A DNA stretch of 47,288 nucleotides from Chitinophagaceae bacterium. GTDB taxonomy: Bacteria; Bacteroidota; Bacteroidia; Chitinophagales; Chitinophagaceae. The stretch is taken from NCBI GenBank assembly GCA_947454715.1, contig CANGMZ010000010.1:1-47288 (forward strand), written 5' to 3'. A model generated the notes under the pieces. That model was not told the origin of the DNA and did not search any database. It saw nothing but the letters and a program-made list of their open reading frames with translations. A program made the translations under genes and the position numbers. Positions 36,058-44,945 of the stretch are shown here, one piece after another. Numbering within the stretch: the stretch's first letter is position 1; each line of letters opens with the position of its first letter.

Positions 36058-36831
36058 CTAATTGGCGAGGTGAAGTTTCTGACGGGAATACAGTCTTATT
36101 TTTGTGTATTTGATGAAGCTTTCGTATGATATGTTCTTGCATAATATATAACCCCAGTAGCCATCAAGAATACCACCTCTGATTATATAATGGTATAGAA
36201 ATATCCATCTTGGCGCAAAAATTACTTTAAATAAAGATATAGAACGACCCTTTTCTACTGAGTTCTTAGCAGATAGTTCGGTATATAATTGTATTTTTCT
36301 ATTGTGATCGGAGATAGTATTATAGCTATAGTGCAGCAAATCACCTTTTAACCTGCCTATAGGTTCTTGGTTATTGTTCATGTGGAAGCCTTCATGCACC
36401 TTGTTGGTATTAATTACACCTTCATGTTTGTTAAGAAAGCGCAATTTGTTATTAGGGTACCAACCACAATGTTTTATCCATTTACCACAGTAGTTGGTTA
36501 ATATATTAATATAATATCCTTTATATTGTGGATTGTTTTTTACTTCAAGAATGCTTTTTTGCAATTCCGGAGAGAGTATTTCATCAGCATCAACAGAAAG
36601 TATCCAATCATTTGCTGCCTGAGCTACGGCATACGCTTTTTGGTCCCCAAACCCGCCAAATTTTTTATAAAATACAGTTGCGCCTAAACTTTTTGCAATT
36701 TCTACCGTCTTATCATTAGAGTAACTATCTACTACTATTATTTCGTCTACAACAGGGCGCAGTGCTTCTATGCACCGTGCTATGTTCATCTCTTCGTTAT
36801 AGGTGATTATGACAGATGATATCTTCATCAT
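36058..36831 (-). CDS. Glycosyltransferase family 2, WaaE/KdtX-like
   Basis: GT2 enzyme of 257 residues of the group that includes WaaE/KdtX, which adds a hexose to the inner core of lipopolysaccharide. Motifs: ISSVIITYNEEMNIARCIEAL, EIIVVDSYSNDKT, WILSVDADEILSPEL (the DAD donor/metal motif), and a C-terminal amphipathic membrane-associated part (IFAPRWIFLYHYIIRGGILDGYWGYILC). This matches the size and motif order of WaaE-like enzymes. It is the first gene of a pair with the deacetylase, 17 bases apart. Two ATG codons are adjacent at the start; I use the upstream one. Confidence 0.88.
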   Translation of the reverse strand: MMKISSVIITYNEEMNIARCIEALRPVVDEIIVVDSYSNDKTVEIAKSLGATVFYKKFGGFGDQKAYAVAQAANDWILSVDADEILSPELQKSILEVKNNPQYKGYYINILTNYCGKWIKHCGWYPNNKLRFLNKHEGVINTNKVHEGFHMNNNQEPIGRLKGDLLHYSYNTISDHNRKIQLYTELSAKNSVEKGRSISLFKVIFAPRWIFLYHYIIRGGILDGYWGYILCKNISYESFIKYTKIRLYSRQKLHLAN

Positions 36832-37061
36832 TTGAATAGGTTTGTGCTATCTGTTCGTTTTCAGCAACTGTAGTGCAAATATTGAGCCGTTTTTCTCAAA
36901 AATGAAGTAAAATGTCAGCGAATCACAGATTTTATTTAACCTTAATTATTTAATAAAGCCATTTGTGCTGCTACATACTCATTTATATGCGCTGAAACTC
37001 AAATAAATCCACCTTCTTTTAAACGCAAAATCTATTTTTTTATTTTCTTTGCTACAAACGT
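36832..37061. other. Divergent intergenic region
   Basis: A+T-rich region between the minus-strand glycosyltransferase gene and the plus-strand barrel protein gene. It should hold the glycosyltransferase promoter, but no clear match to the consensus was found on the minus strand. No RNA gene recognised. Confidence 0.35.
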
Positions 37062-37092
37062 TTTGGAGTACTAAAAGTTTACTATATCTTTA
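37062..37092 (+). promoter_or_regulatory. Promoter of the small beta-barrel protein gene
   Basis: TTTG at 37062-37065, exactly 19 bases, then TATCTTTA at 37085-37092 (one mismatch to TAnnTTTG). This is the closest fit to the full Bacteroidota promoter consensus in the window. The implied start near 37098 gives a leader of about 38 bases. Confidence 0.6.
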
Positions 37093-37135
37093 ACGCTTAA
37101 TAACTGCTAATATTCACACTAAACAAACTATACTA

Positions 37136-37699
37136 ATGCAAAGGAAGATATACATTTTCTGTCTGGCACTGTCTATGATCTCTTTTTTACCGCGTACAAG
37201 TTTTGCACAAAAGGGTAAGAGTGAAGTTTCTCTTTCTTATGGCTACTACAGTATCTATTCTTTTGTAAATGGTCAACCTTACGATGTTTCTTCAGGTGTA
37301 CCAATGTTTAATTACAAGTACTACTTAACGAAGAAAGTAACTTTAGGTATGGTTGTAGCTTACGAGAACCTAAGCAACTGGGGTAGCTATCTTACTTTTG
37401 CACCTGAAGCTACTTATACTTATTACGATAACAAAGATGCACGCATTCGTGTAAAAATGTATGGTGCAGCTTCAGTAGGTTTAACTGTTTTTGACGATTT
37501 CATTATCTACAGAGATATTTATTCTCATCACCTCGATGAGTCTGGTGCTAAACTTACCGGCCATGTTTCGCCATTCGGTATTCGCATCGGTAGAAAATTG
37601 GGTGGTTTTATGGAAGTTGGTTTAGGCTACAAGGGTTTATTTAACTTTGGTATGTCGTACCGTTTCCGCACTAAAGCACGTTTCCACGAAGAAAACTAG
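37136..37699 (+). CDS. Small outer-membrane beta-barrel-like protein
   Basis: Exported protein of 187 residues. Signal peptide 1-24 (ends SFAQ). The mature part alternates polar and aromatic/hydrophobic residues in strands typical of an eight-stranded outer-membrane barrel (SEVSLSYGYYSIYSF, KKVTLGMVVAYENL, LTFAPEATYTYY, IRVKMYGAASVGLTVF, GFMEVGLGYKGLFNFGMSYRFR). The last strand ends in aromatic YRF followed by a short polar tail rather than a final Phe. Codon use favours GGT, CGT/CGC, AAC and TAC, and it has a good promoter and a strong terminator, so it is probably well expressed as a single gene. Function unknown. Confidence 0.8.
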   Translation: MQRKIYIFCLALSMISFLPRTSFAQKGKSEVSLSYGYYSIYSFVNGQPYDVSSGVPMFNYKYYLTKKVTLGMVVAYENLSNWGSYLTFAPEATYTYYDNKDARIRVKMYGAASVGLTVFDDFIIYRDIYSHHLDESGAKLTGHVSPFGIRIGRKLGGFMEVGLGYKGLFNFGMSYRFRTKARFHEEN

Positions 37700-37721
37700 T
37701 TTTCTTCTTAATTATATTTCA

Positions 37722-37752
37722 AGAGCTGACCAATCGGTCAGCTCTTTTTTTG
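37722..37752 (+). terminator. Strong intrinsic terminator after the barrel protein gene
   Basis: AGAGCTGACC (37722-37731) pairs perfectly with GGTCAGCTCT (37736-37745), AATC loop, followed by a run of T. Confidence 0.92.
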
Positions 37753-37960
37753 TGCGATTTTTTGATTGATTACCTACTATTTTTATTATTTACCATGCCA
37801 CCCCCATTCGTGGGGCTGACAACTTAAACATGATAGCATTTGAGTTAACACAATGCAATTATAGAAATCAGCACTTACTTCCTAAATATATTTGAACAGT
37901 AAGGCTTCATGTATATGTTCAATAGTAGAAATGAGATTGTAATTGAGCTAAATTAGTGCA
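37753..37960. other. Intergenic region between two terminators
   Basis: About 200 bases with no open frame or RNA motif recognised, lying between the terminators of two converging genes. Confidence 0.4.
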
Positions 37961-37994
37961 TAAAAAAACGGCCAGATGAATAATCACCTGACCG
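37961..37994 (-). terminator. Terminator of the peptide transporter gene
   Basis: On the minus strand CGGTCAGGTGA (37994-37984) pairs with TCATCTGGCCG (37979-37969), two G-U pairs, followed by seven T. Confidence 0.9.
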
Positions 37995-38019
37995 CAATAT
38001 TTGTTCTGATATTTCTGAA

Positions 38020-39549
38020 TTAATGCACCTCGTGCATCAGCTTTCTAACTAAAGGAGAGATAGCAATTAACACAACACCGGCTATCAATGCATATAGTGC
38101 CAGATGTTTATAGCCATCTGTATATGCATTGAGCTTTTCTAGGAGTGGTGCTTTTTCATTGGCTGTTGCCATGCCTGCACCGAGCAATCCTGCTGCATAT
38201 TGACCATAAGCACTTGCTAAGAACCACATTCCCATCATCACACCGTGTAAGGGTTTTGGAGATAGAGAGGTCATAATTGATAAACCTATTGGTGATAAAC
38301 ATAACTCTCCAATGGTAGTAACCAAGTAAGCAAGCGTAAAGATATTAAGCGATGTTTTACCTGAAGCATCTGCAAAAAAGCGGGTATAGTAGAAAATGTA
38401 AAATGAAGCACTGACAAACAAAAAGCCCAGACCGAATTTTACTACTGTATTGGGTTCAATTTTACGCTTACTCAACCATAACCAAAGTAAACCTACCAAT
38501 GGACTGAATAGAATAACGAAAACTGAATTTGATGAATTATTGACTTCATTAGGGTCAAAGTTGATACCCAATATCTGGTGGTTAAGATTGTAGCGTGCAA
38601 AAAGGCTCAAAGATCCACCTGCTTGTTCGAAGAATGCCCAGAAGAAAATAGAGAAGATAATAAAGATCATTGCTGCAAATAATTTCTGTCGTTCTATTAC
38701 ATCGTACTTAAACATTTCATAGACAATATACATTAGCGTAAGTGGGCCTACGGTGTACATGAAATAATCAGTATATTGAGAGTTAGAAACAAGTATCAAT
38801 ATCAAAGGTATTGACAGAAGAGACCCTGCATATACCATAATGTCTTTCATGCTGATAGCCGGAGTTTTAGTGATGCCTGCAGCTTGTTCTTTTTCAGAAA
38901 TAGGTGGTAATCCAATAGGACCTAATGTTCTCTTTGTAAACAGAAATATGATAAGGCTAATGCTCATGACTATTCCGGCAAGTGAAAATGCTGCATTCCA
39001 GGAATAATTATTGGCAACGTGAATACATGCCCAACCTCCCAATACAGCACCAATATTAATGCCGGAATAGAACAGCCCGAAGCCAGCATCTTTTCTGGTG
39101 TCACCTGTCTTGTAGAGTCGGCCTACCATTGTAGATATGTTGGGTTTGAAGAATCCTGTACCTACAATGGTAAAACTTATACCTAAATAAAATATGTTGT
39201 GTGGTGCAACTTGTGGCATACAGGCAAGCGTAAAACTACCTATTATCATAAGTATGCCACCCCAGAAAACTGATTTACGAAATCCTAGTATCTTATCAGC
39301 AAACAGCCCGCCTACAAATGCCAAAGTATAAACAAATGCCTGAGTAGCACCATATTGTAAATTGGCAGCTTTTTCACTTAGCAATAGCTTTTCTACCATA
39401 AATATGGTCAGCATACCGCGCATACCATAAAATGCGAACCGTTCCCACATTTCAGATAAGAACAGATACCAGAGTTGTTTAGGGTATTTGCCCTCAAAGC
39501 TTTGTATTTCTTCGAGCGTTTGTTCGCCGGTCGTCGTAGTTATTGCCAT
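38020..39549 (-). CDS. Proton-dependent oligopeptide transporter (POT/PTR family)
   Basis: Inner-membrane MFS transporter of 509 residues that imports di- and tripeptides with protons. The N-terminal POT signature is EMWERFAFYGMRGMLTIFM (ExxERFxYYG type), with the family's GGLFADKILGFRK loop and the FKPNISTMVGRLY motif (about 150-163), followed by the DAGFGLFYSGINIGAVLGGW signature. The sequence has about 12-14 hydrophobic segments, the normal number for bacterial POT proteins including the extra helix pair. The later GELCLSPIGLSIMTSLSP is also conserved. Together with the M20 dipeptidase and the S9 and M43 peptidases in the window it fits growth on peptides. Confidence 0.95.
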   Translation of the reverse strand: MAITTTTGEQTLEEIQSFEGKYPKQLWYLFLSEMWERFAFYGMRGMLTIFMVEKLLLSEKAANLQYGATQAFVYTLAFVGGLFADKILGFRKSVFWGGILMIIGSFTLACMPQVAPHNIFYLGISFTIVGTGFFKPNISTMVGRLYKTGDTRKDAGFGLFYSGINIGAVLGGWACIHVANNYSWNAAFSLAGIVMSISLIIFLFTKRTLGPIGLPPISEKEQAAGITKTPAISMKDIMVYAGSLLSIPLILILVSNSQYTDYFMYTVGPLTLMYIVYEMFKYDVIERQKLFAAMIFIIFSIFFWAFFEQAGGSLSLFARYNLNHQILGINFDPNEVNNSSNSVFVILFSPLVGLLWLWLSKRKIEPNTVVKFGLGFLFVSASFYIFYYTRFFADASGKTSLNIFTLAYLVTTIGELCLSPIGLSIMTSLSPKPLHGVMMGMWFLASAYGQYAAGLLGAGMATANEKAPLLEKLNAYTDGYKHLALYALIAGVVLIAISPLVRKLMHEVH

Positions 39550-39610
39550 TGTGAATTGAACAATTGATTTTGAGCTATGAAGATCGAAAATAATCTTTAT
39601 AATGAATAAT

Positions 39611-39648
39611 AAAAAAAAGAGCAGATGGTATTATTAATCCATCTGCTC
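39611..39648 (-). terminator. Terminator of the Tudor-like protein gene
   Basis: GAGCAGATGG (39619-39628) is perfectly complementary to CCATCTGCTC (39639-39648). On the minus strand the stem is followed by eight T. Confidence 0.92.
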
Positions 39649-39672
39649 CGGCAACAATTCCTATTAATGAAA

Positions 39673-40215
39673 TTAATCTTTTGTGCTTACGCCTTTAAAC
39701 TGATGTATCGTTTCTTTAAACAATACATTGAATGTGGTCAGCGAGCCATAAACAGATGTTATATATTGTTGTAATTCTACTTTATCTGAGTCATCCAAAC
39801 CTTTATGAGCATTGATTTTCTGCTCCATAACACGCAGTTTATCACGTACCATCACTATTTTATGAAAGAAAGTTTCAATAGGTATTTCCTTAGCTTGCAT
39901 AGTTGTATCATAAGGCTTTAGAATCATATTGCCTCTTTTCCACTTCAGAGCTATGGGAACTACCTGAGTATCGTGCAGTCGCTGATCAAGTATATTATTG
40001 AGCGCCTGCTCTATATCTGCAATCGTAATCGGACCTTCTGCCTGTGCTTCAACCTCATCAATCACTTTAAGTCCATCATAATCTTTGCTGATACTTTTTG
40101 TGTCCTGTTGCGATTTAAACCAGATTATATAAAACTCAGAAGCTGTGTCAACAATAACACCCTTACCAAAATGCATGTGGTCAACTCTTGAACCTATTCC
40201 TAATTGTGTGCTCAT
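39673..40215 (-). CDS. Conserved hypothetical protein with N-terminal Tudor-like motif
   Basis: Protein of 180 residues, no signal peptide, likely cytoplasmic. The N-terminus GIGSRVDHMHFGKGVIVDTASEFYIIWF matches the pattern G-x-x-V-x-H-x-x-F-G-x-G-x-V, as in the small Tudor/SH3-like domain at the C-terminus of UvrD/PcrA helicases. The middle (PIALKWKRGNMILKPYD) reads as a beta strand pair, and the C-terminal half is helical, possibly coiled coil (HKIVMVRDKLRVMEQKINAH, DKVELQQYITSVYGSL). An RNA-polymerase or nucleic-acid contact is a possibility because PcrA uses this domain for such contact, but this is inference. It has its own terminator. Confidence 0.72.
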   Translation of the reverse strand: MSTQLGIGSRVDHMHFGKGVIVDTASEFYIIWFKSQQDTKSISKDYDGLKVIDEVEAQAEGPITIADIEQALNNILDQRLHDTQVVPIALKWKRGNMILKPYDTTMQAKEIPIETFFHKIVMVRDKLRVMEQKINAHKGLDDSDKVELQQYITSVYGSLTTFNVLFKETIHQFKGVSTKD

Positions 40216-40329
40216 TTGTAATAGTTATGAGGTCGAAAATAATATAGTATTCCTAAAGAGCAAAATGAAGTCTGAAGTTTTAATCTCCAATTGCAACCGC
40301 AAATCAATGACCAACAATAGCAGACAAGC

Positions 40330-40365
40330 GAAAGGGCAATAATACGACCGCACTATTGCCCTTTC
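40330..40365 (-). terminator. Terminator hairpin of the M20 dipeptidase gene
   Basis: GAAAGGGCAATA (40330-40341) is perfectly complementary to TATTGCCCTTTC (40354-40365), downstream of the dipeptidase stop. T-run after the stem is weak. Confidence 0.7.
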
Positions 40366-40388
40366 AGTATTGAAATTTATATAAAAAC

Positions 40389-41756
40389 TTATTCCTTCTC
40401 TGCAAAGAATTTATGGAAATAAGGGATTGTTTCTATGCCCTTATAATAGTTAGCGACATCATATTTCTCATTAGGGGAGTGGATATTGTCATTGTCCAAA
40501 CCAAAACCTAAAAGAACAGTTTTAAGACCTAATGTTTTCTCAAACAAAGCTATGATAGGAATGCTACCTCCACCACGAGTAGGGATAGGATCTTTACCGA
40601 AAGTAGTTTGGATAGCTTTTTCAGCAGCCTTATAAGCGTGACTATTGGTAGGTGTAACAACAGGCTCACCACCATGATGAGCAGTTACTTTTACCTGTAC
40701 ATTGTCCGGTGCAATTTTTTCGAAATGAGCTTTAAACATATCAGATATTTCCTGAGATGTTTGATTAGGAACTAAGCGCATAGAGATTTTTGCAAATGCC
40801 TTAGATGGCAATACGGTCTTAGCACCTTCGCCAATATAACCACCCCAGATACCGTTCACATCAAGTGTTGGGCGTGTACCGGTGCGTTCTAATGTAGTGT
40901 AACCTTTTTCACCCCAAGTTTCCTTAACACCCAATTCATCAGCATATTCTTTCAAGTCGAACGGTGCATTGTTCAATGCCTTACGTTCAGCCTCTGTAAG
41001 GTCTGTAACATTGTTATAGAAACCCGGAATGGTAATATGATTATTTTCATCGTGCAGTGAAGCAATCATTTTGCACAAGATGTTGATAGGGTTAGCTACT
41101 GCACCACCATAAACGCCACTATGTAAATCGCGGTTAGGGCCGGTAACTTCCACTTCCATATATGCCAATCCACGAAGACCGCTCTCAATTGAAGGGTGCT
41201 CCATGCTGATCATTGAAGTATCTGATACCAAGACGATATCTGCTTTCAGCTTTTGTTTATTGTCTTCCAGGAATTTACCGAGGTTACTTGAACCAACTTC
41301 TTCCTCACCTTCAATCATAATTTTTACATTACAAGGAAGCGTATTGGTTTTTGCCATTACTTCTAAAGCCTTGATATGCATGAACATCTGTCCCTTATCA
41401 TCGCAAGCACCACGAGCAAAGATTTTACCATCTTTAATAACCGGCTCAAACGGACCGCTTGTCCAAAGGTTAAGCGGATCTGCAGGCTGCACATCGTAGT
41501 GGCCGTAAACCAAAACAGTAGGTAAGTTAGCATCTACTATCTTTTCGCCATAGACGATAGGGTGGCCTGCTGTCGGGCAAACTTCAGCACTATCGCAACC
41601 TGCTTTCATCAGGTGCTCTTTTACAGCTTCTGCACAGCGGGCTACATCACCTTTATATTTACTGTCGGCACTTACAGATGGTATGCGCAACAGGTCAAGC
41701 AATTCTTCTAAAAAACGATCTTTATTTTGCGATTGGTAGTCTTTCCAGGCTTGCAT
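40389..41756 (-). CDS. M20 family dipeptidase
   Basis: Cytoplasmic M20 metallopeptidase of 455 residues (dipeptidase/CNDP-like branch). The first metal motif is VLVYGHYDVQPAD (zinc-ligand His and catalytic Asp, about residues 82-94), then RGACDDKGQ with the bridging Asp, EGEEEVGSSNL with the catalytic Glu-Glu pair, and a C-terminal LGFGLDNDNIHSPNEKYD containing the last His ligand. The RDLHSGVYGGAVANP segment is typical of the dimerisation domain of this branch. It would hydrolyse dipeptides brought in by transporters such as the POT protein encoded nearby. It stands alone between terminators. Confidence 0.95.
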   Translation of the reverse strand: MQAWKDYQSQNKDRFLEELLDLLRIPSVSADSKYKGDVARCAEAVKEHLMKAGCDSAEVCPTAGHPIVYGEKIVDANLPTVLVYGHYDVQPADPLNLWTSGPFEPVIKDGKIFARGACDDKGQMFMHIKALEVMAKTNTLPCNVKIMIEGEEEVGSSNLGKFLEDNKQKLKADIVLVSDTSMISMEHPSIESGLRGLAYMEVEVTGPNRDLHSGVYGGAVANPINILCKMIASLHDENNHITIPGFYNNVTDLTEAERKALNNAPFDLKEYADELGVKETWGEKGYTTLERTGTRPTLDVNGIWGGYIGEGAKTVLPSKAFAKISMRLVPNQTSQEISDMFKAHFEKIAPDNVQVKVTAHHGGEPVVTPTNSHAYKAAEKAIQTTFGKDPIPTRGGGSIPIIALFEKTLGLKTVLLGFGLDNDNIHSPNEKYDVANYYKGIETIPYFHKFFAEKE

Positions 41757-41813
41757 GTTTGTGTTATTATTTAGGTATCAAATGTAGTAAAAAGTAGTGG
41801 TAAGTAGAACGCT

Positions 41814-42980
41814 CTACTTCCTTTTACTCTTCTCCCATGCTGCACTTTGTGTACCGAACATGTATCTTTTAATACCGGCAGCAACAGCATAATTCATCAT
41901 GCAGAAGTAGTAGGGAATGAATAATATCTTTACTCTTACTTGTCTTTTCTCGAATATGAAGCCAAGTAGTGACGCTCCGTAAAACAACACCTGTCCAATG
42001 AGTAAAATATGATATGCCATACTGCCTCCTGTCGCAGCAATAACTATGTTGAGCAGGAAAGCCAATATCATTAAAAAAGGGGTTATCGTCCAACGGAGTA
42101 CTCGGTGACTGATATATTGAAAGGTAAGGGTAAATTGCTTGAATGGGTTGAATAGTGATTTTAATCGAATTATAGATTGTATACCACCTGCAGCTATCCT
42201 CACTTTGCGTTTCAGCTCTTCCTGTATGTTTTCAGATCCTGATTCGGTAGCATAAGCAAGTGGTTCATAAACAATACGATAGCCTTTTTCTGCAATCAGC
42301 ATGGAGATCATAAAATCATCGAGAATTGTGTCTGCCGGCACCGGTTCATACAGACTGGTGCGCACGCTGAACAATTCACCCGCAGCACCTACTACTGAAT
42401 ACAATTCAGAATCCCAGGTCTTGAGTTTCGATTCATATTTCCAATAGAAGCCTTCACCGGCTGTAGCATCAGCCACATCTTCTATACTAACTCTTTTCTC
42501 ACCAGACACCGCACCAACTGATGGGTCGTGGTAGTGACGACAGATATTGAGCATTGCATCTTTATTCAGAAATGTATTAGCATCTGTGAATATGGCAATC
42601 TCTGTACTTACCTCCTTCATAGCACGGTGTACTGCTGCTATTTTTCCGCTCCGCTCCGGGCGGTGCATCAGCTTTATCTGTGGGTATTGTGCTATTAAGT
42701 CCGGTGTTTTGTCGCTCGATCCATCCGTTACGAATATGAAACTGATTTTATCTTTTGGGTAATTTAACTCCAGCGTATTTTTGATTTTATCAATGATGTA
42801 GTCTTGCTCATTATATGCTGCAATGATTAGAGTAACTGTTGGCCAGTTACCTCCATTGTCGGGAATGCTGCGTTTGCCCTTTATCATTACCCGCAATTTC
42901 ACTAATATATATAACAGTATGCCATACCCGAAAAAGGTATAGAACACCAGAAATAGACAAATCCAGAATGTTATAATCAT
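41814..42980 (-). CDS. Membrane-bound glycosyltransferase family 2
   Basis: GT2 enzyme of 388 residues with membrane segments at the N-terminus (about 4-32) and three near the C-terminus (about 300-370), resembling poly-GlcNAc or hyaluronan synthase-like proteins. Motifs: TVTLIIAAYNEQDYI, IFVTDGSSDKT, IFTDANTFL (donor site), VVGAAGELFSVR, and DTILDDFMISMLIAEKGYR, with the acidic base Asp in LDDF. The processive QxxRW motif is replaced by RKVRIAAGG, so it may add single sugars. It is the third gene of a tight cluster with two other glycosyltransferases (2-base gap to the next). Confidence 0.88.
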   Translation of the reverse strand: MIITFWICLFLVFYTFFGYGILLYILVKLRVMIKGKRSIPDNGGNWPTVTLIIAAYNEQDYIIDKIKNTLELNYPKDKISFIFVTDGSSDKTPDLIAQYPQIKLMHRPERSGKIAAVHRAMKEVSTEIAIFTDANTFLNKDAMLNICRHYHDPSVGAVSGEKRVSIEDVADATAGEGFYWKYESKLKTWDSELYSVVGAAGELFSVRTSLYEPVPADTILDDFMISMLIAEKGYRIVYEPLAYATESGSENIQEELKRKVRIAAGGIQSIIRLKSLFNPFKQFTLTFQYISHRVLRWTITPFLMILAFLLNIVIAATGGSMAYHILLIGQVLFYGASLLGFIFEKRQVRVKILFIPYYFCMMNYAVAAGIKRYMFGTQSAAWEKSKRK

Positions 42981-42982
42981 GG

Positions 42983-43903
42983 TTATTTTTTTACAGGATA
43001 CCCTAGGTCAGTGCTGTTTATACTATGTGTCATATTCCACCAGATTGCTTTCAATAACACCCCTATAAATGGTCTTTGTTTCTCTTTAATGTAGTTAAGT
43101 ATATTTCTAGGCGTTACCACACATAGGAAGTATGTCCAGAAGATACCTTTTGTAAATAAAGCACAATTACGACGGATAAACAATAGCCGGTTCCGGTTCA
43201 TGAAAAATTCTTTCAGCGCACTTTTGCTTCCCACCGAAATAGATTCTTTATGGTAGATAAGTGCCTGCATGTTAACTCTTATGGTATAACCGGCACGTTT
43301 TATCATTTCACACCAATCCATTTCTTCGTAATACAGGAAATAATTCTCCGGCATAAGGCCTGCTTTTTCCAGTACTTTACGAGGCATCATCATAGCGGCA
43401 CCATGAATGTAACCTGTTTCTCCTGTGAGGTTATCGTATTGTCCGTTATCTTTTTCAAACTGACCAATGCAACTGTTGCGGGCAGTGTAGTAGTTCATGG
43501 GAGTAAATCCTGCATATTGCAGCATATCTGGTTGGTCAAAGTAGCGGATCTTAGGAGACACTATGCCTGCTTCAGGATGTTCCTCCAGTGTTGTTACCAG
43601 CTTTGTTACTAACCCTTCTGTAAACTCAGTATCATTATTGACAAAGAATAAGTAATCGCCTTTTGCATATTTAATGCCTAAATTATTGCCACCTGCGAAG
43701 CCTAGATTGCTTTCAGATCTGATAAACTGAACAGTGGGGTATTTGATTTTCCATGCCGGCACAGGGTCTATTGTACTGCCATTATCTACAACAATAATCT
43801 CAATAGGGCTGTAGGTGTTTGTAGCGAATACGGAATCGAGCATAGCATCTGTAACGTGGCTATGATTGAAATTCACGGTAATGATAGAAACGCTTTTTGT
43901 CAT
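42983..43903 (-). CDS. Glycosyltransferase family 2, rhamnosyltransferase (WbbL) type
   Basis: GT2 enzyme of 306 residues, of the WbbL/RfbF-like group that often transfers rhamnose. Motifs: SVSIITVNFNHSHVTDAMLDSV, IEIIVVDNGSTIDP, SNLGFAGGNNLGI (donor-binding loop of this group), LFFVNNDTEF and ENYFLYYEEMDWCEMIKRAGY, with the acidic catalytic region in YYEEMDWC. The C-terminus has a hydrophobic segment (GIFWTYFLCVVTP). It is the second gene of the cluster. The rhamnose assignment is a family habit, not something the sequence proves. Confidence 0.88.
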   Translation of the reverse strand: MTKSVSIITVNFNHSHVTDAMLDSVFATNTYSPIEIIVVDNGSTIDPVPAWKIKYPTVQFIRSESNLGFAGGNNLGIKYAKGDYLFFVNNDTEFTEGLVTKLVTTLEEHPEAGIVSPKIRYFDQPDMLQYAGFTPMNYYTARNSCIGQFEKDNGQYDNLTGETGYIHGAAMMMPRKVLEKAGLMPENYFLYYEEMDWCEMIKRAGYTIRVNMQALIYHKESISVGSKSALKEFFMNRNRLLFIRRNCALFTKGIFWTYFLCVVTPRNILNYIKEKQRPFIGVLLKAIWWNMTHSINSTDLGYPVKK

Positions 43904-43918
43904 GTATTTATATCTGCG

Positions 43919-44764
43919 TCAGGAAGTAATGCTATCGATGTAGTCAAGTATTGCACGATCTGTATCGGGATTAAATTTACGTGCAAATAATTTATCTGAA
44001 GCGTTTAATATTGGGGCATCTGCCATTGTCAATACTTTAGGGCTGGCACCACCGCCTGACCAATCGATATACACCAGATTGTCATTGACAATTTTATCCT
44101 TTAATGGCGAATTAAAAAGTATGGTTTGAAAGAATAATTCATCGGCAGCCCAACTGTATTTAAAGAACTTTGTTACCCAAGGCTCTTTTTTTACATACTC
44201 TACTATGTATGCTATAGCTTCTCTGCTAGCAGTAAACCACTGAGATCTGCCCATTGCCACAATACCTTTTGGTAATTTTCTCTCAGGTAATATAGCATTG
44301 ATGATTTGCTCTGCTCTGTATTTGCCAAACGGCAAATTGAGGTTAGCTAAATGATACTTTTTTATTCTGGGTATTGCTTCTGTCCATTCGTTTTCTACCG
44401 ATAGGCTGTGCATAAATATTTTGCCAGGTTGTTCGCTGAAAAAACGATGAATCTTTTTATTACTCTTGATAGGGTAGTCCTGACCACTGAGCAAATTGAT
44501 ATAGTCGTAATCAATACCTGTTTTCAGAATTTCCTCAAAACTATTTATTGTGGCTTGTACAATGCTGAACCCACCCCAATGTACCCTGATTCTATTGCTG
44601 ATAAAAGTTACATTTCCGTTTTTTGCCAATGGCAAAAAAGGAGCAATGTCCGTTTTCAAATCAACATGAACATAAAAGTGAGCATCTGCATACATCAGCT
44701 TGCCTATCAACCTATTGAGTTGATCCGGGTTTGCATGAGTAAGTATAAGATGTGCCAGTTTCAC
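43919..44764 (-). CDS. Family 14-like (core-2/I-branching) glycosyltransferase
   Basis: GT14-type enzyme of 281 residues. Bacterial members resemble the beta-1,6-N-acetylglucosaminyltransferases that branch glycans. Motifs: AHLILTHANPDQLNRLIGKL, FYVHVDLKTD, VHWGGFSIVQATINSF, YINLLSGQDYPIKSN (the conserved LSGxDYP), GRSQWFTASREA and WAADELFFQTIL, the acidic DE in the last being the likely catalytic base. The start is a GTG at 44762-44764 (MKLAHLIL): an in-frame stop TAA is directly upstream, so no earlier start is possible. First gene of the three-gene cluster (15 bases to the next), which probably makes a branched surface glycan. Confidence 0.89.
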   Translation of the reverse strand: MKLAHLILTHANPDQLNRLIGKLMYADAHFYVHVDLKTDIAPFLPLAKNGNVTFISNRIRVHWGGFSIVQATINSFEEILKTGIDYDYINLLSGQDYPIKSNKKIHRFFSEQPGKIFMHSLSVENEWTEAIPRIKKYHLANLNLPFGKYRAEQIINAILPERKLPKGIVAMGRSQWFTASREAIAYIVEYVKKEPWVTKFFKYSWAADELFFQTILFNSPLKDKIVNDNLVYIDWSGGGASPKVLTMADAPILNASDKLFARKFNPDTDRAILDYIDSITS

Positions 44765-44897
44765 TTATGCAAACATAGTATTAGTTAGTGAAAAAAGGTA
44801 ATTTATATACTCCGAATTATTAGCATTTTGAAATGATATAAATGAGTGCTAACCAACGGCGAATTTGGATAACGTAAGCTGTAATATCCAAGCATAA

Positions 44898-44927
44898 AAA
44901 AGGAGACAGATTACGCTGCCTCCTTTT
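44898..44927 (-). terminator. Terminator of the large repeat protein gene
   Basis: AAAAGGAGACAG (44898-44909) pairs with CTGCCTCCTTTT (44916-44927) with one mismatch; on the minus strand the stem is followed by T-rich sequence. It lies just after the stop of the T9SS protein. Confidence 0.8.
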
Positions 44928-44945
44928 GGGGTATATTCATTTTTG

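Noticed and set aside
41814-44764. Complete capsule or O-antigen locus
   Set aside because: Only three glycosyltransferases are present, without polymerase, flippase, export or nucleotide-sugar genes.
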